From the NCBI RefSeq assembly GCF_051020985.1, contig NC_134999.1, forward strand, positions 24,089,160 to 24,153,159: DNA of 64,000 bases, in the 5' to 3' direction. The translations under genes were made by a program, and so were the position numbers. The DNA is from Nomia melanderi. Its lineage: Eukaryota > Arthropoda > Insecta > Hymenoptera > Halictidae. Shown piece by piece: positions 11,816 through 22,754 of this stretch. The stretch's first letter is position 1. Every line of letters starts with the position of its first letter. The notes under the pieces are model-generated. The model was not told the DNA's origin. It searched no databases and was given only the letters and a program-made list of their open reading frames with translations.

Positions 11816-12720
11816 TCATTTAGTCGCGTTTTGTTTGCATTTGATGACGTGGTGGGTTTCTGCTCCTTGAACTTTGTCTTTTAGATGTGATGGGGGTTTG
11901 TTGTGTTGGTGATTTATTTGGTAAGAGGAATTTTAAGGGTATAAGTCTGTGTTTGCTGTGAATTATTTATAGTGAATAGGAGAATAATGTTTCATTTGCA
12001 TTTTTGTTTTTTGATTGTGATAGAAGTACTCTGGAATTGATAATTTGTTAAAAAACAGAGAAATTTTATGTATATTCCTATTGTAGGATTGAACGTCGCG
12101 GTGTGCTTCAGCTCCTTGAATTCTATTTTTCAACTATGATAAACGTATTCTGGCATTGGTGTTTTATTTAAAAAAGAGAGAAATTTTATTTATATTCCTA
12201 TTGTAGGATTGAACATCGTGTTGGGTCTTTAGCTCTTTGAACTTTGTTCTTTAGATGTGATGGGGTTTTGTTGTGTTGATGATTTATTTGGAAAAGAGAG
12301 GAATTTTAGGAATATTCTATGCCCGTGTTTGTTGTGAAGTGTAATAAGCAGTAGAGTAATATTTAATTTGCCCCTTTTTTTAAATAAATGACCAATGCTA
12401 GAATAGTTGTATTATAGTTTGAGAAATAGAATAAAATTTTAGGTGTATTACTGTTGTGACATTGGACACCGTGGTGGGTTTTAGCTCCTTGAATTCTATT
12501 TCTCAAATAATAATATACTAATATATGATACAACTACTCTGGCATTTGTAATTTATTTAAAAAAGCGAGAGCTTTGGCTCCTTGAGCTTTGTTTTTTAGC
12601 TACGATAGAAGTTTTCTGGTGATGGTAATTTAATTCAAAAAGAGAGAAATTTTAGGAATATTCTGTGTTTGTGTTCGCTGTGAATTATTTATAATAAAGA
12701 GGAGTATAATAACTAACATT
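11816..12720. repeat. G/T-rich tandem array, ~120/250 bp spacing
   Basis: CTCCTTGAAYTYTRTTTTT-like phrases recur near 11873, 12112, 12233, 12486 and 12578, each followed by variants of GTGATGGGGTTTTGTTGTG and AAAAGAGAGAAATTTTA. The irregular spacing indicates a higher-order mixture of two related subunits. Confidence 0.8.
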
Positions 12721-12949
12721 TTGAAAATGATAAAATGATATTCTTGAAACATCAGTGACTGACGCACGCAGCCAATTCTCGTATTCCATTTCCAATTAAC
12801 GACTAAATAATTTACAATCCCCGTTTAATTTGCTTTTTGCGCTGTTGAATTGGAATGAGAACATGTGAACTGGATGCTTGTCGATAATTCATTGCTGGAT
12901 ATGCTGCGGTCGAAATATGACAGAATAATAGGAAATGAGAATCGAGTGT

Positions 12950-13330
12950 TCAAAACTACAAATATAGTAGAACTATAGAAAGCTATATAGAAATATATAA
13001 AACTATATAAAATCATATAATGCTATAGGAAACTATATAAAATTATAATAGAGCTATATAGAGCTATCTGAAACTATACTAGAGCTATATACAGCAATAT
13101 AAAACTATATAGAACTATATAAAATTATAATAGAGCTATATAGCGCAATATGAAACTATACAGAACTATATAAAACTATACTGGAGCTATATAGATCTAT
13201 ATGAAGCTATATGGAACTATATAAAACTATACTAGAGCTATATAGAGCTATCTGGAACTGTATAGAACTATATAGAATTGTATAAAATTATATAAATCTA
13301 TACAGAAGTACATAAAACTACATAAAATCA
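12950..13330 (+). repeat. GAGCTATATA minisatellite, array 2
   Basis: About 35 imperfect 10-11-bp units, same orientation as array 1, again ending in AAATCATAT before the linked non-tandem segment. Confidence 0.95.
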
Positions 13331-13780
13331 TATCCAATCGTTCCAAAGAATCGAAACAAAGGTCCCAAAACTACTTTAGCAATACATTCCACGACGATTA
13401 CGAATCACAACTCCATTCATTACTTCAATCACCCACACAAACCTGCAGAAACCAATAAACACACGAATATTCAAACAACAAACACCCAGAAAAACCCATT
13501 ACCCACTGAAAAACCTCCAAAATCATATAGAATCTAAAAAAAGACAATATAAAATCATATACAATCGTTCCAAAGAATGCTCGATTGGTCCAAAACTACT
13601 TCAGCAACAGATTCCACGACGATTACGAATCACAACTCCAATAAGCACACGAATATTCAAACAACAAACACGCAGAAAAACCCATTACCCACTCAAAAGC
13701 CCCCAAAATCTCCCAGCATCCTGCGTAAACCTCCTCTCAAATCCGAGCAAACGCGATAAAACCAACGAAACATTCACTTC
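13331..13780 (+). repeat. minisatellite-linked segment, copies 2 and 3
   Basis: Two copies of the segment at 8736-8890: AATCGTTCCAAAGAAT begins at about 13335 and 13562, each followed by ATTCCACGACGATTACGAAT. Both are strongly A/C-rich; in 13441-13500 I count 49 of 60 bases as A or C. The second runs toward the CpG island at 13790. Confidence 0.85.
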
Positions 13781-13789
13781 GAAAGCGTC

Positions 13790-14330
13790 TATGCGACTAC
13801 TTAAATAAAAGCTGACGAGCTTGTCGGGCAGCCCAACAAAATCCGGCGGCACGTAAGGGCGGCGCGCCAGCGTAGCCTTTGAATTAATCATCCGGCGACG
13901 GATGGGAGCGGCATTAGGACCGGGTTGACATTGGAATTTGAAATATTCAATGAGCCCCGAGATAGGCAATCGCGCGGCATCAACGTCGAATCTCGTCGGG
14001 AAGATAATTTATCGGCGGGACAGCAAACACACCAAGCCGATTCCGATCGGGGGTCGTGCGCGCGCGTTTCAAGGGATTAATAATTAAGGCGAGGAGGAAA
14101 GCCCGAAAATCCCCGGCGATAAATCAACGAACGATGATCTTCGGCCGAATGGAGTTTCCATGCTTCGCCGGCGATCCCCCGGAAAATACATAAAACTTCC
14201 CCTGGCCACCGGCCGCGAGCGCGTATAAATATTTCCGTCGGTTTGTTGATCAAACAGACGACCGTCCGATCGATGGTTCAATCGTTCGCGGCGAAATCGG
14301 CGCTATTGTTCAAGGACGAGGGAAATGTAT
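13790..14330. other. CpG-rich island
   Basis: CpG-dense block between a strongly A/C-rich left flank and a G/T-rich right flank. Contains a TATA-like motif and a 31-codon frame at its right end (separate entry). Confidence 0.65.
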
Positions 14331-14368
14331 TCGAATTTCGCGATCCTTCGTGCGGGAATTTTGTTTGA
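14224..14368 (+). other. TATA-like box with a 31-codon ORF (speculative)
   Basis: TATAAATA at 14224-14231 is followed 28 bases later by TCA (14250-14252), then by CGATCGATGG and an ATG at 14273. The frame runs 31 codons to TGA at 14366-14368 and begins MVQSFAAKS. No family recognised. It may be chance in GC-rich DNA; spacing of TATA, start and ATG is the only support. Confidence 0.2.
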
Positions 14369-14507
14369 TTTATTTAATAAATGAATTTTTATTCATTTGA
14401 TGAATGGAATTGTTTGTTAGGTATCAGTTGATGAGCTTGAATTTGGAAAACGTGCTTTGAAAATGTTAGATTATTGTATCTATTAATTTGAAATAAAAGA
14501 TTTTTTG

Positions 14508-14776
14508 CAGATAATGTGATCAATATTTCTTCAGAAAGTAATGAATGATTGAGAAAAGTATTTTCGAGTGCTGAGCAGACAGCTTCCGCTGTTTCCTGCT
14601 CGGTTAAATTTCACTAGCGCCCAAAACTGAAATTTAAGCGAGCATCGTACCTTATCTCCTTCGCAGAAGTACAAAATATTGAACGTTTCCATGGAGAATA
14701 TATTATTTACGATAACGTGGTCGATACTTCATCAGAAAATAATGAATAACCGAGAAAAGTATTGTCGAGCGCATAA
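14508..14776. repeat. tandem duplication, 201 bp offset
   Basis: GAGAAAAGTATTTTCGAG at 14551 and its diverged copy at 14752 lie in matching ~68-bp blocks (14508-14575 and 14709-14776). The hairpin element at 14598-14644 lies between them. Confidence 0.75.
14598..14644. repeat. family G hairpin
   Basis: 17-bp inverted arms, TGCTCGGTTAAATTTCA and TGAAATTTAAGCGAGCA, separated by 13 nt, with one mismatch. The same arm sequence appears at 25866-25918 and as terminal repeats at 38699-38919, so it is a dispersed small foldback element. Confidence 0.8.
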
Positions 14777-14779
14777 TGA

Positions 14780-15340
14780 CTGTTCGAGAAAAAGAAAACG
14801 AAGATTTCTCCGAGGTTCCCTCCGACGTCCATAAACAACAGACACGCTCGGCTTGCGCGAGCAACTTTCCTCTCGGAATTCTTCGAATAAATTCCTGTTC
14901 GAGCCTAAAAGGTTTTCTATCCCCTCGAAGCTCGTTTCCGCCGATGGCTCGGCGTAGTTCCGCCGCGTTATTTACGACAGGGATGATCATAACAGCCAGT
15001 TCCCTTCGTTTGTCATCCGCGACGTCCGCCTGATAAATAAGACAGCTCGAATTAATCGGGCCTCTCTCGTAAAGAATTACCTTCAATCCCCATTCTTCGA
15101 TCAATCGGCGAAACGAGCCGCGCGCGGTTCCCGCGAATTCAGCGATTTCCCGGCGGCCATTGTCGCGGCCGTCGCGGATAATAACGCTTTGTCCTGGGAC
15201 GCACCGGGTTTATTACAATTCCCGTGGAAGAAGTCGCGAATTCGAGAGAGAAGATTCAATCGAGAATAAACGTGATGCGAGGAAGGTAATTTTGCGCGGT
15301 GAGTCGCCTGGAAATTAGAAGCTCGATTAACCTTCCGCGC
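14780..15340. other. CpG-rich island
   Basis: CpG-dense; open frames of 85 (+) and 133 (-) codons overlap each other and match no family I recognise. A donor-like GCG/GTGAGT occurs at 15299-15304 without a supported exon. Confidence 0.55.
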
Positions 15341-15539
15341 CGATATTTAGATGGAAATTATTGTTTCGAGGAATTACGTGATTGTTTAATACTCTGCATT
15401 CGAAAGGCGACGTCGAATTAACCGCGATTCAAGCTTACAGGAAGATACTATGTTTACTTCTACGCAGTACAAACATTAATTTCTCATTAAAAATTCCAGA
15501 CTAACAACAGCCCCTCTCACAATCTAAGTAAAAACGCGC

Positions 15540-16180
15540 GAATCGTAGACAAAACAGCCGGCTCATCGCCTTATTTGCGTAACGCGCTATTTCGCGTCAG
15601 TCTTCGCCGGTTGTGATATGCAAATGTGCGCCGCGCGAAATCCGAGCTTAAATTCCGAACTGCCGCGGAAGTTCCCTCTTGTCTTCATGAATTTTCCTCG
15701 GCAACTGCCGTGGATTCTTTCCGCCGATCTGGGAACACGCGGCGAGTTACGCAGCCGTGGATCCCGGCAATTAAACCCTTCGCGCGCGGTTCCCACGGAA
15801 CCGGCGGGATCGGAACACGCGCGAGCAGCCCTGCTTTTCCGACGACTTAATGAAATTGAACGCACGGATCTAAATTGAATCCTTGGGAACGCCTCGATTC
15901 GCCCCTCGAGCCGCCAGCCTATCCTGTTACGCGAGTGATTCTTCTTATCTCGGTCGCATGGAAATCGCCGATTTCGATCGGATTTCGGATACAGATTCCC
16001 GCCGACCCCGGATTGCGCCGGAGAAACGCCGACTCCGTTCGATGTTTAGGCGAGTACGTCTTTCTCCGTTCTATTCGATTGCTCTCCGCGACCTGGATTA
16101 TTTATATCTTTGGAAATGTTATCTTTCGATTGGATTGACGGGGGACGGGCGGTACTTTGACGGCGATTTCAACACGTCGA
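15540..16180. other. CpG-rich island
   Basis: A/C-rich flank on the left (15470-15540) and G/T-rich flank on the right from about 16300. Overlapping + frames of 74-126 codons have no recognisable domain. Confidence 0.6.
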
Positions 16181-16289
16181 CGTCAGTGTTTTATGTATCA
16201 ATTATTCTTTCTGTAGGAAAGAAACGTAAAATAAGAGAATTCTTATATTACCCTATTGTCTAGTTATTAACGTTACAGAAAATTTGTAC

Positions 16290-16560
16290 TCCAGATCATG
16301 GATGAACGCTAGTGTTAAGGAGTTTTTGGTAGTTGATGGACGCAGCTGTAATGGAAGATATTGTTGTTTCAAAATTTATATTTCCGATTGTTTATACTTC
16401 GGGAAATGTTGTACTAGCTTTAGAACAGTACTAACTAGGGAAGGACTCTAATATGTTGATTTTAAGGGATTTTTGGTTGATAGATGCAGCTGTAATGAAA
16501 GGTGTTGAATATTTAACAATAATAATATAATGTAATATAAGTAACAAAATAATATAATAT
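16290..16560. repeat. tandem duplication, ~144 bp offset
   Basis: GGTAGTTGATGGACGCAGCTGTAATG (split by a substitution) occurs around 16328-16350 and 16474-16495. The surrounding G/T-rich DNA aligns loosely between copies. Confidence 0.6.
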
Positions 16561-16574
16561 GAGGTGCAGTTATT

Positions 16575-17350
16575 TGTTCATGTGAGAAATATTAACCCTA
16601 CATTAACGAAGTGGAAAGGAAACAGAATTTTTCCCTCAATTTCTTCTGTTAAACATGTAATACAAACAATTTCAATTGCACTAATTATATCTTACCTTCT
16701 CAAATATGGCGCCAGAGAATTCCCGAGATCGCGTCGATTAAAATAAGCCCAAACACGATGAGAATCGGTCCAGTATCACCTGGACGTAATATAATTAACG
16801 CGCCTCTTATGTTGCGACAAAATGGTGGGTCGCGCGGTAGCGCTTCTCTTTATCAGTATCAAGAATCTTTCTACTGTGTTCCTCAAGAAACAAACCAAAC
16901 TAAATTTACTTGAACAAATATTATTCTCTGATATTATTTCTGTAACAATACAATATTTGCGATGTATATTTCAATCTATATTAACATTATGATCACAATA
17001 TTAAATAACTACTCTTAATTTCTTTTCACAGTCACCCAACCGTTCTGTTTATCAGTATTAATTATAACTTCCCCACCATCTTCTTCAAGAAATAAATCAA
17101 AGTTGTATTAGAGAAAATGTTCTTTTCTAATATGATTTACAATAACACAATATTTCTGATCTATATTCTAATCTACAGTTAATTAATTTTTCTCCATACA
17201 CACCCAACCGCATGATAGTACTTCTATCTATTAGTATCAATTACAATTATCCTATGTTCTTCAACAAATAAACCAACTGAATTTACTTGAACAAATGTTA
17301 CTTTTCAATATGATTTGTGCAATAATATTATTATACATAGTTCATTCAAT
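16575..17350 (-). mobile_element. family A interspersed repeat, copy 2
   Basis: Reverse complement of the 4.0-kb and 19.1-kb copies over about 16590-17060, including ACCCTACATTAACGAAG at the end and the CpG-rich core near 16790. To its right, 17060-17350 carries two further diverged left-part units (TCTTCAAGAAATAAATCAA-like), so the family's AT-rich arm is itself built of ~180-195 bp units. Confidence 0.85.
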
Positions 17351-17496
17351 GAAACGACGGTTATATGAAGACATTTCTACATTACAAACAATGCCACTAG
17401 CTAGACGAACGTGTAATAATGCAATTCGAAAATCATTTATTATTATATATTCCATTCTGCGTATTTTCCTATGAAATCGTGTGACGTTTGTGTTAA

Positions 17497-17738
17497 CCCC
17501 TTAACCTACAATATCGTGTCAGACCCGTGATGAAAATTTTAAACTGAATTTGAGAGATCTAAGTGTTATGTATTGTTTTTAAATATAAATTAAATATTAC
17601 TTTTCTACTATCAATCGTTAACCTTTGCAGTAAACGTAGCCGTAGATTAAGCATGAAATTTTGTTCTTTTCCAAAACATTATTAACGATGAAGTAATTAT
17701 ATCAATCATAGTTACGAAATAAATCATAAGGCAAGGAG
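17497..17738. mobile_element. family E TTAA-flanked MITE
   Basis: 242-bp non-coding element flanked by TTAA (17493-17496 and 17739-17742). Ends are CCCCTTAACCTA and the complement of CTCCTTGCCTTA, a short imperfect inverted repeat. The ends resemble those of families C and D but the interior differs. Partial ends of the same kind (TTAACCCCTTGAA) occur at about 30648 and 61234. Confidence 0.65.
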
Positions 17739-17899
17739 TTAATATTACGATCATATTAAATAACTACTCTCAACTTCCCATACACCCAACGACTTCTCCC
17801 CAATCATAAACTCTCCGCGTCCTTCAAGACAAATCAACATAGGAAGAATTTCCAAATTCCGTCTACCTAGAAACCCAACCCAAATATTCCAAGAAAGGT

Positions 17900-18410
17900 C
17901 CATCGCTTAGCCGGTGGTTGATCCCGCGACAGCTCGAGCTGCCGAAGGTTAAACGCCCGGCTCCCATCAAATAAATCGTCCCGCATCGACGGTGTCCCGC
18001 CAGTCGCCCGAAACTTCCGGCGTATCAGTGCACGGTCGATCCGCGTCCGGCGTATGGCCGGATTCCATCGAAAATTGCGAACTCCAGAAGTACGCGGGGA
18101 CAAACGCAGCCCCGAGTGAAAACAGTTCCGCTTCCGTGGGGATAGTTTAAAGATTCTTTCGCAACTATGCGGCCCGCTCAGCCGTTCATCCGGAGATCTT
18201 CGGCTAGGCGCTCGGGGCGAATCGGAATCGCTTTATTCGGACAAATGGATGGCGCCGCTATGCGCCCATTGCGACTTAAGATTCCCCGGGAATCGCTCGC
18301 TTCTCGTTCGCTTCCCCTAACGACGAGCCTCGGCGCGAGGTAATTATACGAAACGGACTGCATAACCCGCAGGTACCTCGAGTGACTCCGGATTTCCCCG
18401 CATTCTTGTG
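17900..18410. other. CpG-rich island
   Basis: CpG-dense; left flank 17760-17890 is A/C-rich, right flank 18410-18480 is G/T-rich. Minus frames of 61-78 codons have no recognised motif. Confidence 0.65.
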
Positions 18411-18485
18411 CGTCGTTTGGTTTGCTGTAATCGTGTTACTTTAGTTGGGCGTCTTTGTGGTTTCAGATTTACTCGATTTTTGAAT

Positions 18486-18904
18486 CCTTTGCGGACGAGG
18501 ATTCTTTGAAATATGCAAAAGCTGATGAAGCTGAATTATCAGTTGATTAATTAATATGGAAAAAGCTACATGCTGATCTCGTGCTTGAGTAATTAACCCT
18601 TTGCATTTGGAAGCTTTTCACTAGAAATATTCAACATTTTTCGACGAGATACAGACGACACTGTTCGAAACTAAATTATCATTCACAGATTAATTAAGCG
18701 ACAAAGTAATTTTATTTAAATATTTCCTATTGCAATACAAGGTTTAATTTAAAATACTAAATACTCAATTTTATAGTTTTACTGTATTAAATCAAGTAGT
18801 GACTAAGAGTCACCTCTCGAGTGCAAAGGGTTAAATCATTTGTTCGCCCCTTAGTCTTTCAGATACGAAAGTACCATCTCGAAATTTCGACAGTCCGCAG
18901 AGGG
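18486..18904 (+). mobile_element. family D MITE interrupted by a family C element
   Basis: Left end CCTTTGCGGACGAGGATTC, right end GACAGTCCGCAGAGGG: the inverted CCCTTTGCGGACG ends of family D. A 234-bp family C element (18597-18830) splits it. Removing the insert and one TTAA restores a ~180-bp element like 47255-47458. Confidence 0.85.
18597..18830 (-). mobile_element. family C MITE nested in family D
   Basis: Begins CCCTTTGCATTTGGAAG and ends CTCGAGTGCAAAGGG, flanked by TTAA at 18593-18596 and 18831-18834. The uninterrupted relative at 47383-47400 reads ATTAAATCATTCG at the same place, an empty site with a single TTAA. This shows insertion at TTAA with duplication of exactly those four bases. 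Confidence 0.9.
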
Positions 18905-19129
18905 TTAGTTTTTGATTGGTTAATTACGGCTATAGTATACTTTCTTTAACGCTTTGTGGTTTCTTTTTGATGATCGATTTAACTAGCTTTCTTGATTGAT
19001 TGAAAATATGAGGAAGTAATGGAGGTGTAATCATTGATAACAGTTCGTGTTTGTTAAATTCTAATTAAAATCTTCGCGTATTTGATACGATATGGGAACA
19101 GTTACCTTGTCTAATTTATTTAGTTCTAG

Positions 19130-19672
19130 TTTATTTTGGCTTCTTGAAGAAGATGGTGGGGAAGTTATAATTAATACTGATAAACAGAACGGTTGGGTGA
19201 CTGTGAAAAAAAATTAAGAGTAGTTATTTAATATTGTGATCATAATATTAATATAGATTGGAATATACATCGCAAATATTGTATTATTACAAAAATAATA
19301 TCAGAGAATAATATTTATTCAAGTAAATTTAGTTCGGTTTATTTCTTGAAGAACACAGTAGGAAGATTATTGGTACTAATATACTGATAAAGAGAAGCGC
19401 TACCGCGCGACCCGCTATTTTGTCGCAACATAAGAGGCGCGCTAATTATATTACGTCGGTGATACTTGGCTGATTCTTATCGTGTTTGGACTTATTTTAA
19501 TCGACGCGATCTCGGGAATTCTCTGGCGCCATATTTGAGAAGGTTAGATATAATTACTGCAATTGAAATTGTTTGTATTGCATGTTTAAAAGGGAAATTA
19601 ACCGAGGGGAAAATTCTGTTTCCTTTCCTCTTCGTTAATGTAGGGTCTTGTTTTAACAAGGTAACTGTAACA
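19130..19672 (+). mobile_element. family A interspersed repeat, copy 3
   Basis: Near-identical to the 4.0-kb copy through the common end GTAGGGTCTTGTTTTAACAA. Lies ~2 kb from copy 2 in inverted orientation, the pair enclosing a CpG island and three MITEs. A 104-codon frame at 19466-19780 is entirely repeat-derived. Confidence 0.9.
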
Positions 19673-20176
19673 TTTGTAATTAGAGACTATAACACTGAAG
19701 CTACTGAATCAGTGGAACCGATGCACTTTAGAATGTTTATTCTGTATCTAACTTATGAAGACGTTTTCGCAGGATTTTAGAAAGTTCTAATATTTAAAGC
19801 TTCTCTAATTATGTGATAGAACATTTGATCTTACAGAAAGATCCACAGTTTAATAAAAACACACATGACATTAAGAAACATTAAGTGCGTTCTTCGATCT
19901 CTTACTTTCCTTACATTCCTGATTTCTTCATCGCGCGATCATTAGAAAACAGATGTTTCTCCGAGAATCGACTAAACTGATTCACCAACATTCGAACTGA
20001 ACGATAAATCAATTAATGTCTCGACAGATGGAGTTTCTTCAGAATCTGGAAAGTCGATTCAGTTCGAAGTCGAGTCATATTCGTCGCGGTGTTCGAATGG
20101 AGCTGTTCGTTCGTCGAGCCGCTCAAAGGTCCCGCGCGGTTGCGCGCGCAGGCCGCGTCCGGTCCCGCGTTTTTTG

Positions 20177-20212
20177 TTCAGTTGTCATGTGCGTGTTGTT
20201 TCTGTCAGTTGT
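20177..20212 (+). promoter_or_regulatory. candidate Inr + DPE core promoter
   Basis: Initiator TTCAGTTG has its A at 20180 (+1). At exactly +28 to +33 (20207-20212) lies AGTTGT, a full match to the arthropod downstream promoter element RGWYVT. No TATA box is present at -30, as expected of DPE-type promoters. A second Inr-like CTCAGTTG-type word (GTCAGTTG) overlaps the DPE. Chance matches occur, so transcript-end data would decide. Confidence 0.5.
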
Positions 20213-20458
20213 GCGGCCGCGTGTGTGCTGATTTAATGTGCAATTTCGGGTGGTTAAAATACATTTGTCCGCTTGTCGAGTGGTTCGTTCGTTTCCGTTA
20301 TTAAAGTGCTCTCGTTTCGCGTCGTTGGAGTGACTGTACGCGAGCCTCGAAAGTAGAATTTAACTTTTGAACACCGGTGCACCTGAGGAGCAGATCGAGG
20401 GACGATCGAGCAACGAGGCTGCCGGGAGGTTGGCGGGGGGTGGGGGGAGGGGTTGTAG
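20180..20458 (+). other. putative first (5' UTR) exon
   Basis: Inferred from the promoter at 20180 and a moderate donor TAG/GTGTAA at 20459. Short ATG frames inside (71 codons in two frames) have no known domain, so a 5' UTR exon is the likelier reading. The donor is weaker than that at 21464, and the exon could end elsewhere. Confidence 0.3.
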
Positions 20459-20479
20459 GTGTAACTGCGCAGAATAAAA

Positions 20480-21395
20480 TTTTTATTTATTTGCGATTTT
20501 TACTGTTTTTGGGAAAATTAATTTTCGGATAATTAATACCTGTTCGAATTGATTTAAGAGATTTTAATATGTAGATTCATAGTGTTAATTGTTACTTGTA
20601 ATTGTTATTTGTAACTTGTAATTTTTTTTAATTTTTAGGCACATTTTTGGTTAGGTTGTATTTGTTGGAGTTGTTTCATGAATTATTTGTATGTTTTTAG
20701 TTATTTTATTGGTTATATTAATGTATGGATCTATAGTTTATTTTATTTATAATTTTTACTTGTTTAATTAGAAATAAAGACGAATGATTAATAGATATAA
20801 TATTCATTATCTTTTCAGTTTTTGAAGGAAATTAATTTTAATTAGTGCTTGTTCTAATTGCTTCAAGAAATATTATTAACATAAAAATTCACATTGTATT
20901 TTATTTATAACTTGCAATTTGTTTAATTAGAAGCAAAGGCAATTAAGTGATATTAATAAATATAATGCCCTTAACTTTTTTAAAGTTTTGAACCAAAATT
21001 AATTTTTATTTAATTTGTATTTATTCTAATTATTTCAAGAAGTAATATTAACGTAAAAATTCACGTTGTATTTTATTTATAAATTGCAACTTGTTTAATT
21101 AGAAGACGATTAACTAGTAGATATATTGTCCATAATTTTTCTAAAGTTTTCAACCAAAATAAATTTTTATTTAATTCACATTTATTTCAATTACTTCAAC
21201 AAATATTACTAATACCCAAATTCACATTGTATTTTATTTCTAACTTGCAACTTGTGTAATTAGAAGACAATTAACTAGTAGATATATTTTCCTTCACCTT
21301 TTTAAAGTTTTGGAAGAAAATTAATTTTTTTTTAATTCACATTTATTCTAATTGCTTCAACAAAAATCACTAACACACAAATTCACAATAAATAT
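20480..21395. repeat. AT-rich tandem array, ~165 bp unit
   Basis: TTGTATTTTATTTATAACTT-type starts occur at 20894, 21066 and 21228 (steps 172 and 162), with an older copy near 20735. Each unit carries TGTTTAATTAGAAG and AATTAATTTTTATTTAATT. Confidence 0.85.
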
Positions 21396-21426
21396 AACGT
21401 TTTTTTATTTTCTGTTCCAGGTAAGT
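21393..21426 (+). promoter_or_regulatory. recursive splice site (ratchet point) candidate
   Basis: A T-rich tract ending TTTTCTGTTCCAG (AG at 21419-21420) is followed at once by a perfect donor GTAAGT (21421-21426). CAG/GTAAGT after a pyrimidine tract is the ratchet-point consensus known from long insect introns. A branch-like ATAAC lies near 21394. Its placement downstream of the promoter at 20180, on the same strand, supports a + strand long first intron. Confidence 0.55.
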
Positions 21427-21463
21427 GTCTACGAAGTTAACTGAACCCGCGAGTTCTTCATAC
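21421..21463 (+). other. candidate 43-nt non-coding or recursive-splicing exon
   Basis: Bounded by the strong acceptor at 21420 and a second consensus donor, TAC/GTAAGT, at 21464-21469. Frames contain stops, so if used as an exon it is UTR. It may instead serve only to define the ratchet site, as RS-exons do. No protein implied. Confidence 0.35.
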
Positions 21464-21469
21464 GTAAGT

Positions 21470-21830
21470 AAACAAACAAAAATATAAAATAGTAAATAAC
21501 GAAATATTTATAATACATATATATTTCTAAAATAGATTATTGAGAACCATATAGAATAGACAAAATGAATTCCAGTTATAGTACAAATGAAGCGACTAAT
21601 TAATTACGCAGTGATCCGCGTCCACTGCGAGTTTTTAACTGAAGTAAATAAATCAAAATATGAAATAGTAAATAACAAAATATTTATATAATATATATAT
21701 ATTTATAAAATCGATTATTGAAAACTATATAAAATTCCATTTATATCACAAATGAAGCGACTAATTAATTACGCAGTGATTCGCGTCTACTGCGAGATTT
21801 CACGCGAGTTTTTAACGTAATTACTAAATC
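21470..21830. repeat. tandem duplication, 165 bp offset
   Basis: AATGAAGCGACTAATTAATT at 21586 and 21751 lies in long matching blocks with TATAAAATAGTAAATAAC, TATATATATTT and a CpG-containing tail GCAGTGATYCGCGTC. High identity suggests a fairly recent event. Confidence 0.85.
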
Positions 21831-22119
21831 TGACGACTTTCCTTGGAACTTTTTCCGCCGGCCAGGAATCCTATACATCTAGCTGTTGAACTGTGCTGGT
21901 ATTTTTAATAATCCGAAACTTGTCCCGTAACACGGTAATATAATTACTTAAAGTATCATGGCCGTTTACTGCCTGCTGCTTTTGTTGTAAGGCTCCGTTG
22001 CTCTGTTGTGGAAAGTTCGGAGAAAGTTGGACCGTGCTGAGTTCGTTTATAATAAAAACGAAGATTTCATTTTTCTAATTTTGTGCCTGGGTAAATAGTT
22101 TCGTTGATGAGTTGTGTGG

Positions 22120-22745
22120 AACAATTAATTAGCGTTTTTCAGATAAAATTCAGGACTGGTGTTCTTTAATTTGGTGATTGAAAAGATGGAATTGATAGGA
22201 TTCTTTTGAGCAGTTTGATTATTAAAATCATTTAATTATTGGAATTGTTTAATTATTAAAATTATTTCATGATGTGATAATTAATCAACATTTCTCAGAT
22301 AAAGTTGAGAGGAACTGGTGTTCTTTAATTTGTTCATTAAACAGATGAATTTAATAGGATTCGTTTGAGTAGTTTGCTTGTTAAAATTATTTAATTATTG
22401 AAATTACTTTCATTATATGTAATAATTAATCAGCATTTGTCAGACAAAGGTGAGAGAAACTGGTGTTCTTTGATTCATTGATTAAATTAATGGAATTACT
22501 GGGATTCTTTTGAGTAGGTTATTTATTGAAATTATTTAATTAGTCAAATTACTTTCATTACTGAGTGGCATAGGACAATTAATTAGCATTTCTCAGACAA
22601 AGTAGAAGAGGACTGTTTGAGTAGTTTACTTATTACGATTATTTAATTAGGTAAATTACTTTCATTACGTAATAATCAATCAGCATTTCTGAAACAAAGT
22701 TGAGAACTGGTGTTTTTTAATTTATTTTTTAAACTAACTTGTTTA
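22120..22745. repeat. tandem array, ~150-159 bp unit
   Basis: ACTGGTGTTCTTTAATT-type starts at 22155, 22314, 22459 and 22706, with ATAATTAATCARCATTTCTC and GGATTCTTTTGAGTAGTTT inside each unit. Four to five copies, G/T-rich. Confidence 0.85.
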
Positions 22746-22754
22746 CAGAGGTGT

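Larger units (their letters stand above)
20090..20460. other. CpG-rich island with core promoter
   Basis: CpG-dense from about 20090, ending in a G-run (20430-20452). Holds the Inr/DPE promoter and the putative first exon listed separately. The DNA to the right becomes T/G-rich. Confidence 0.65.
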
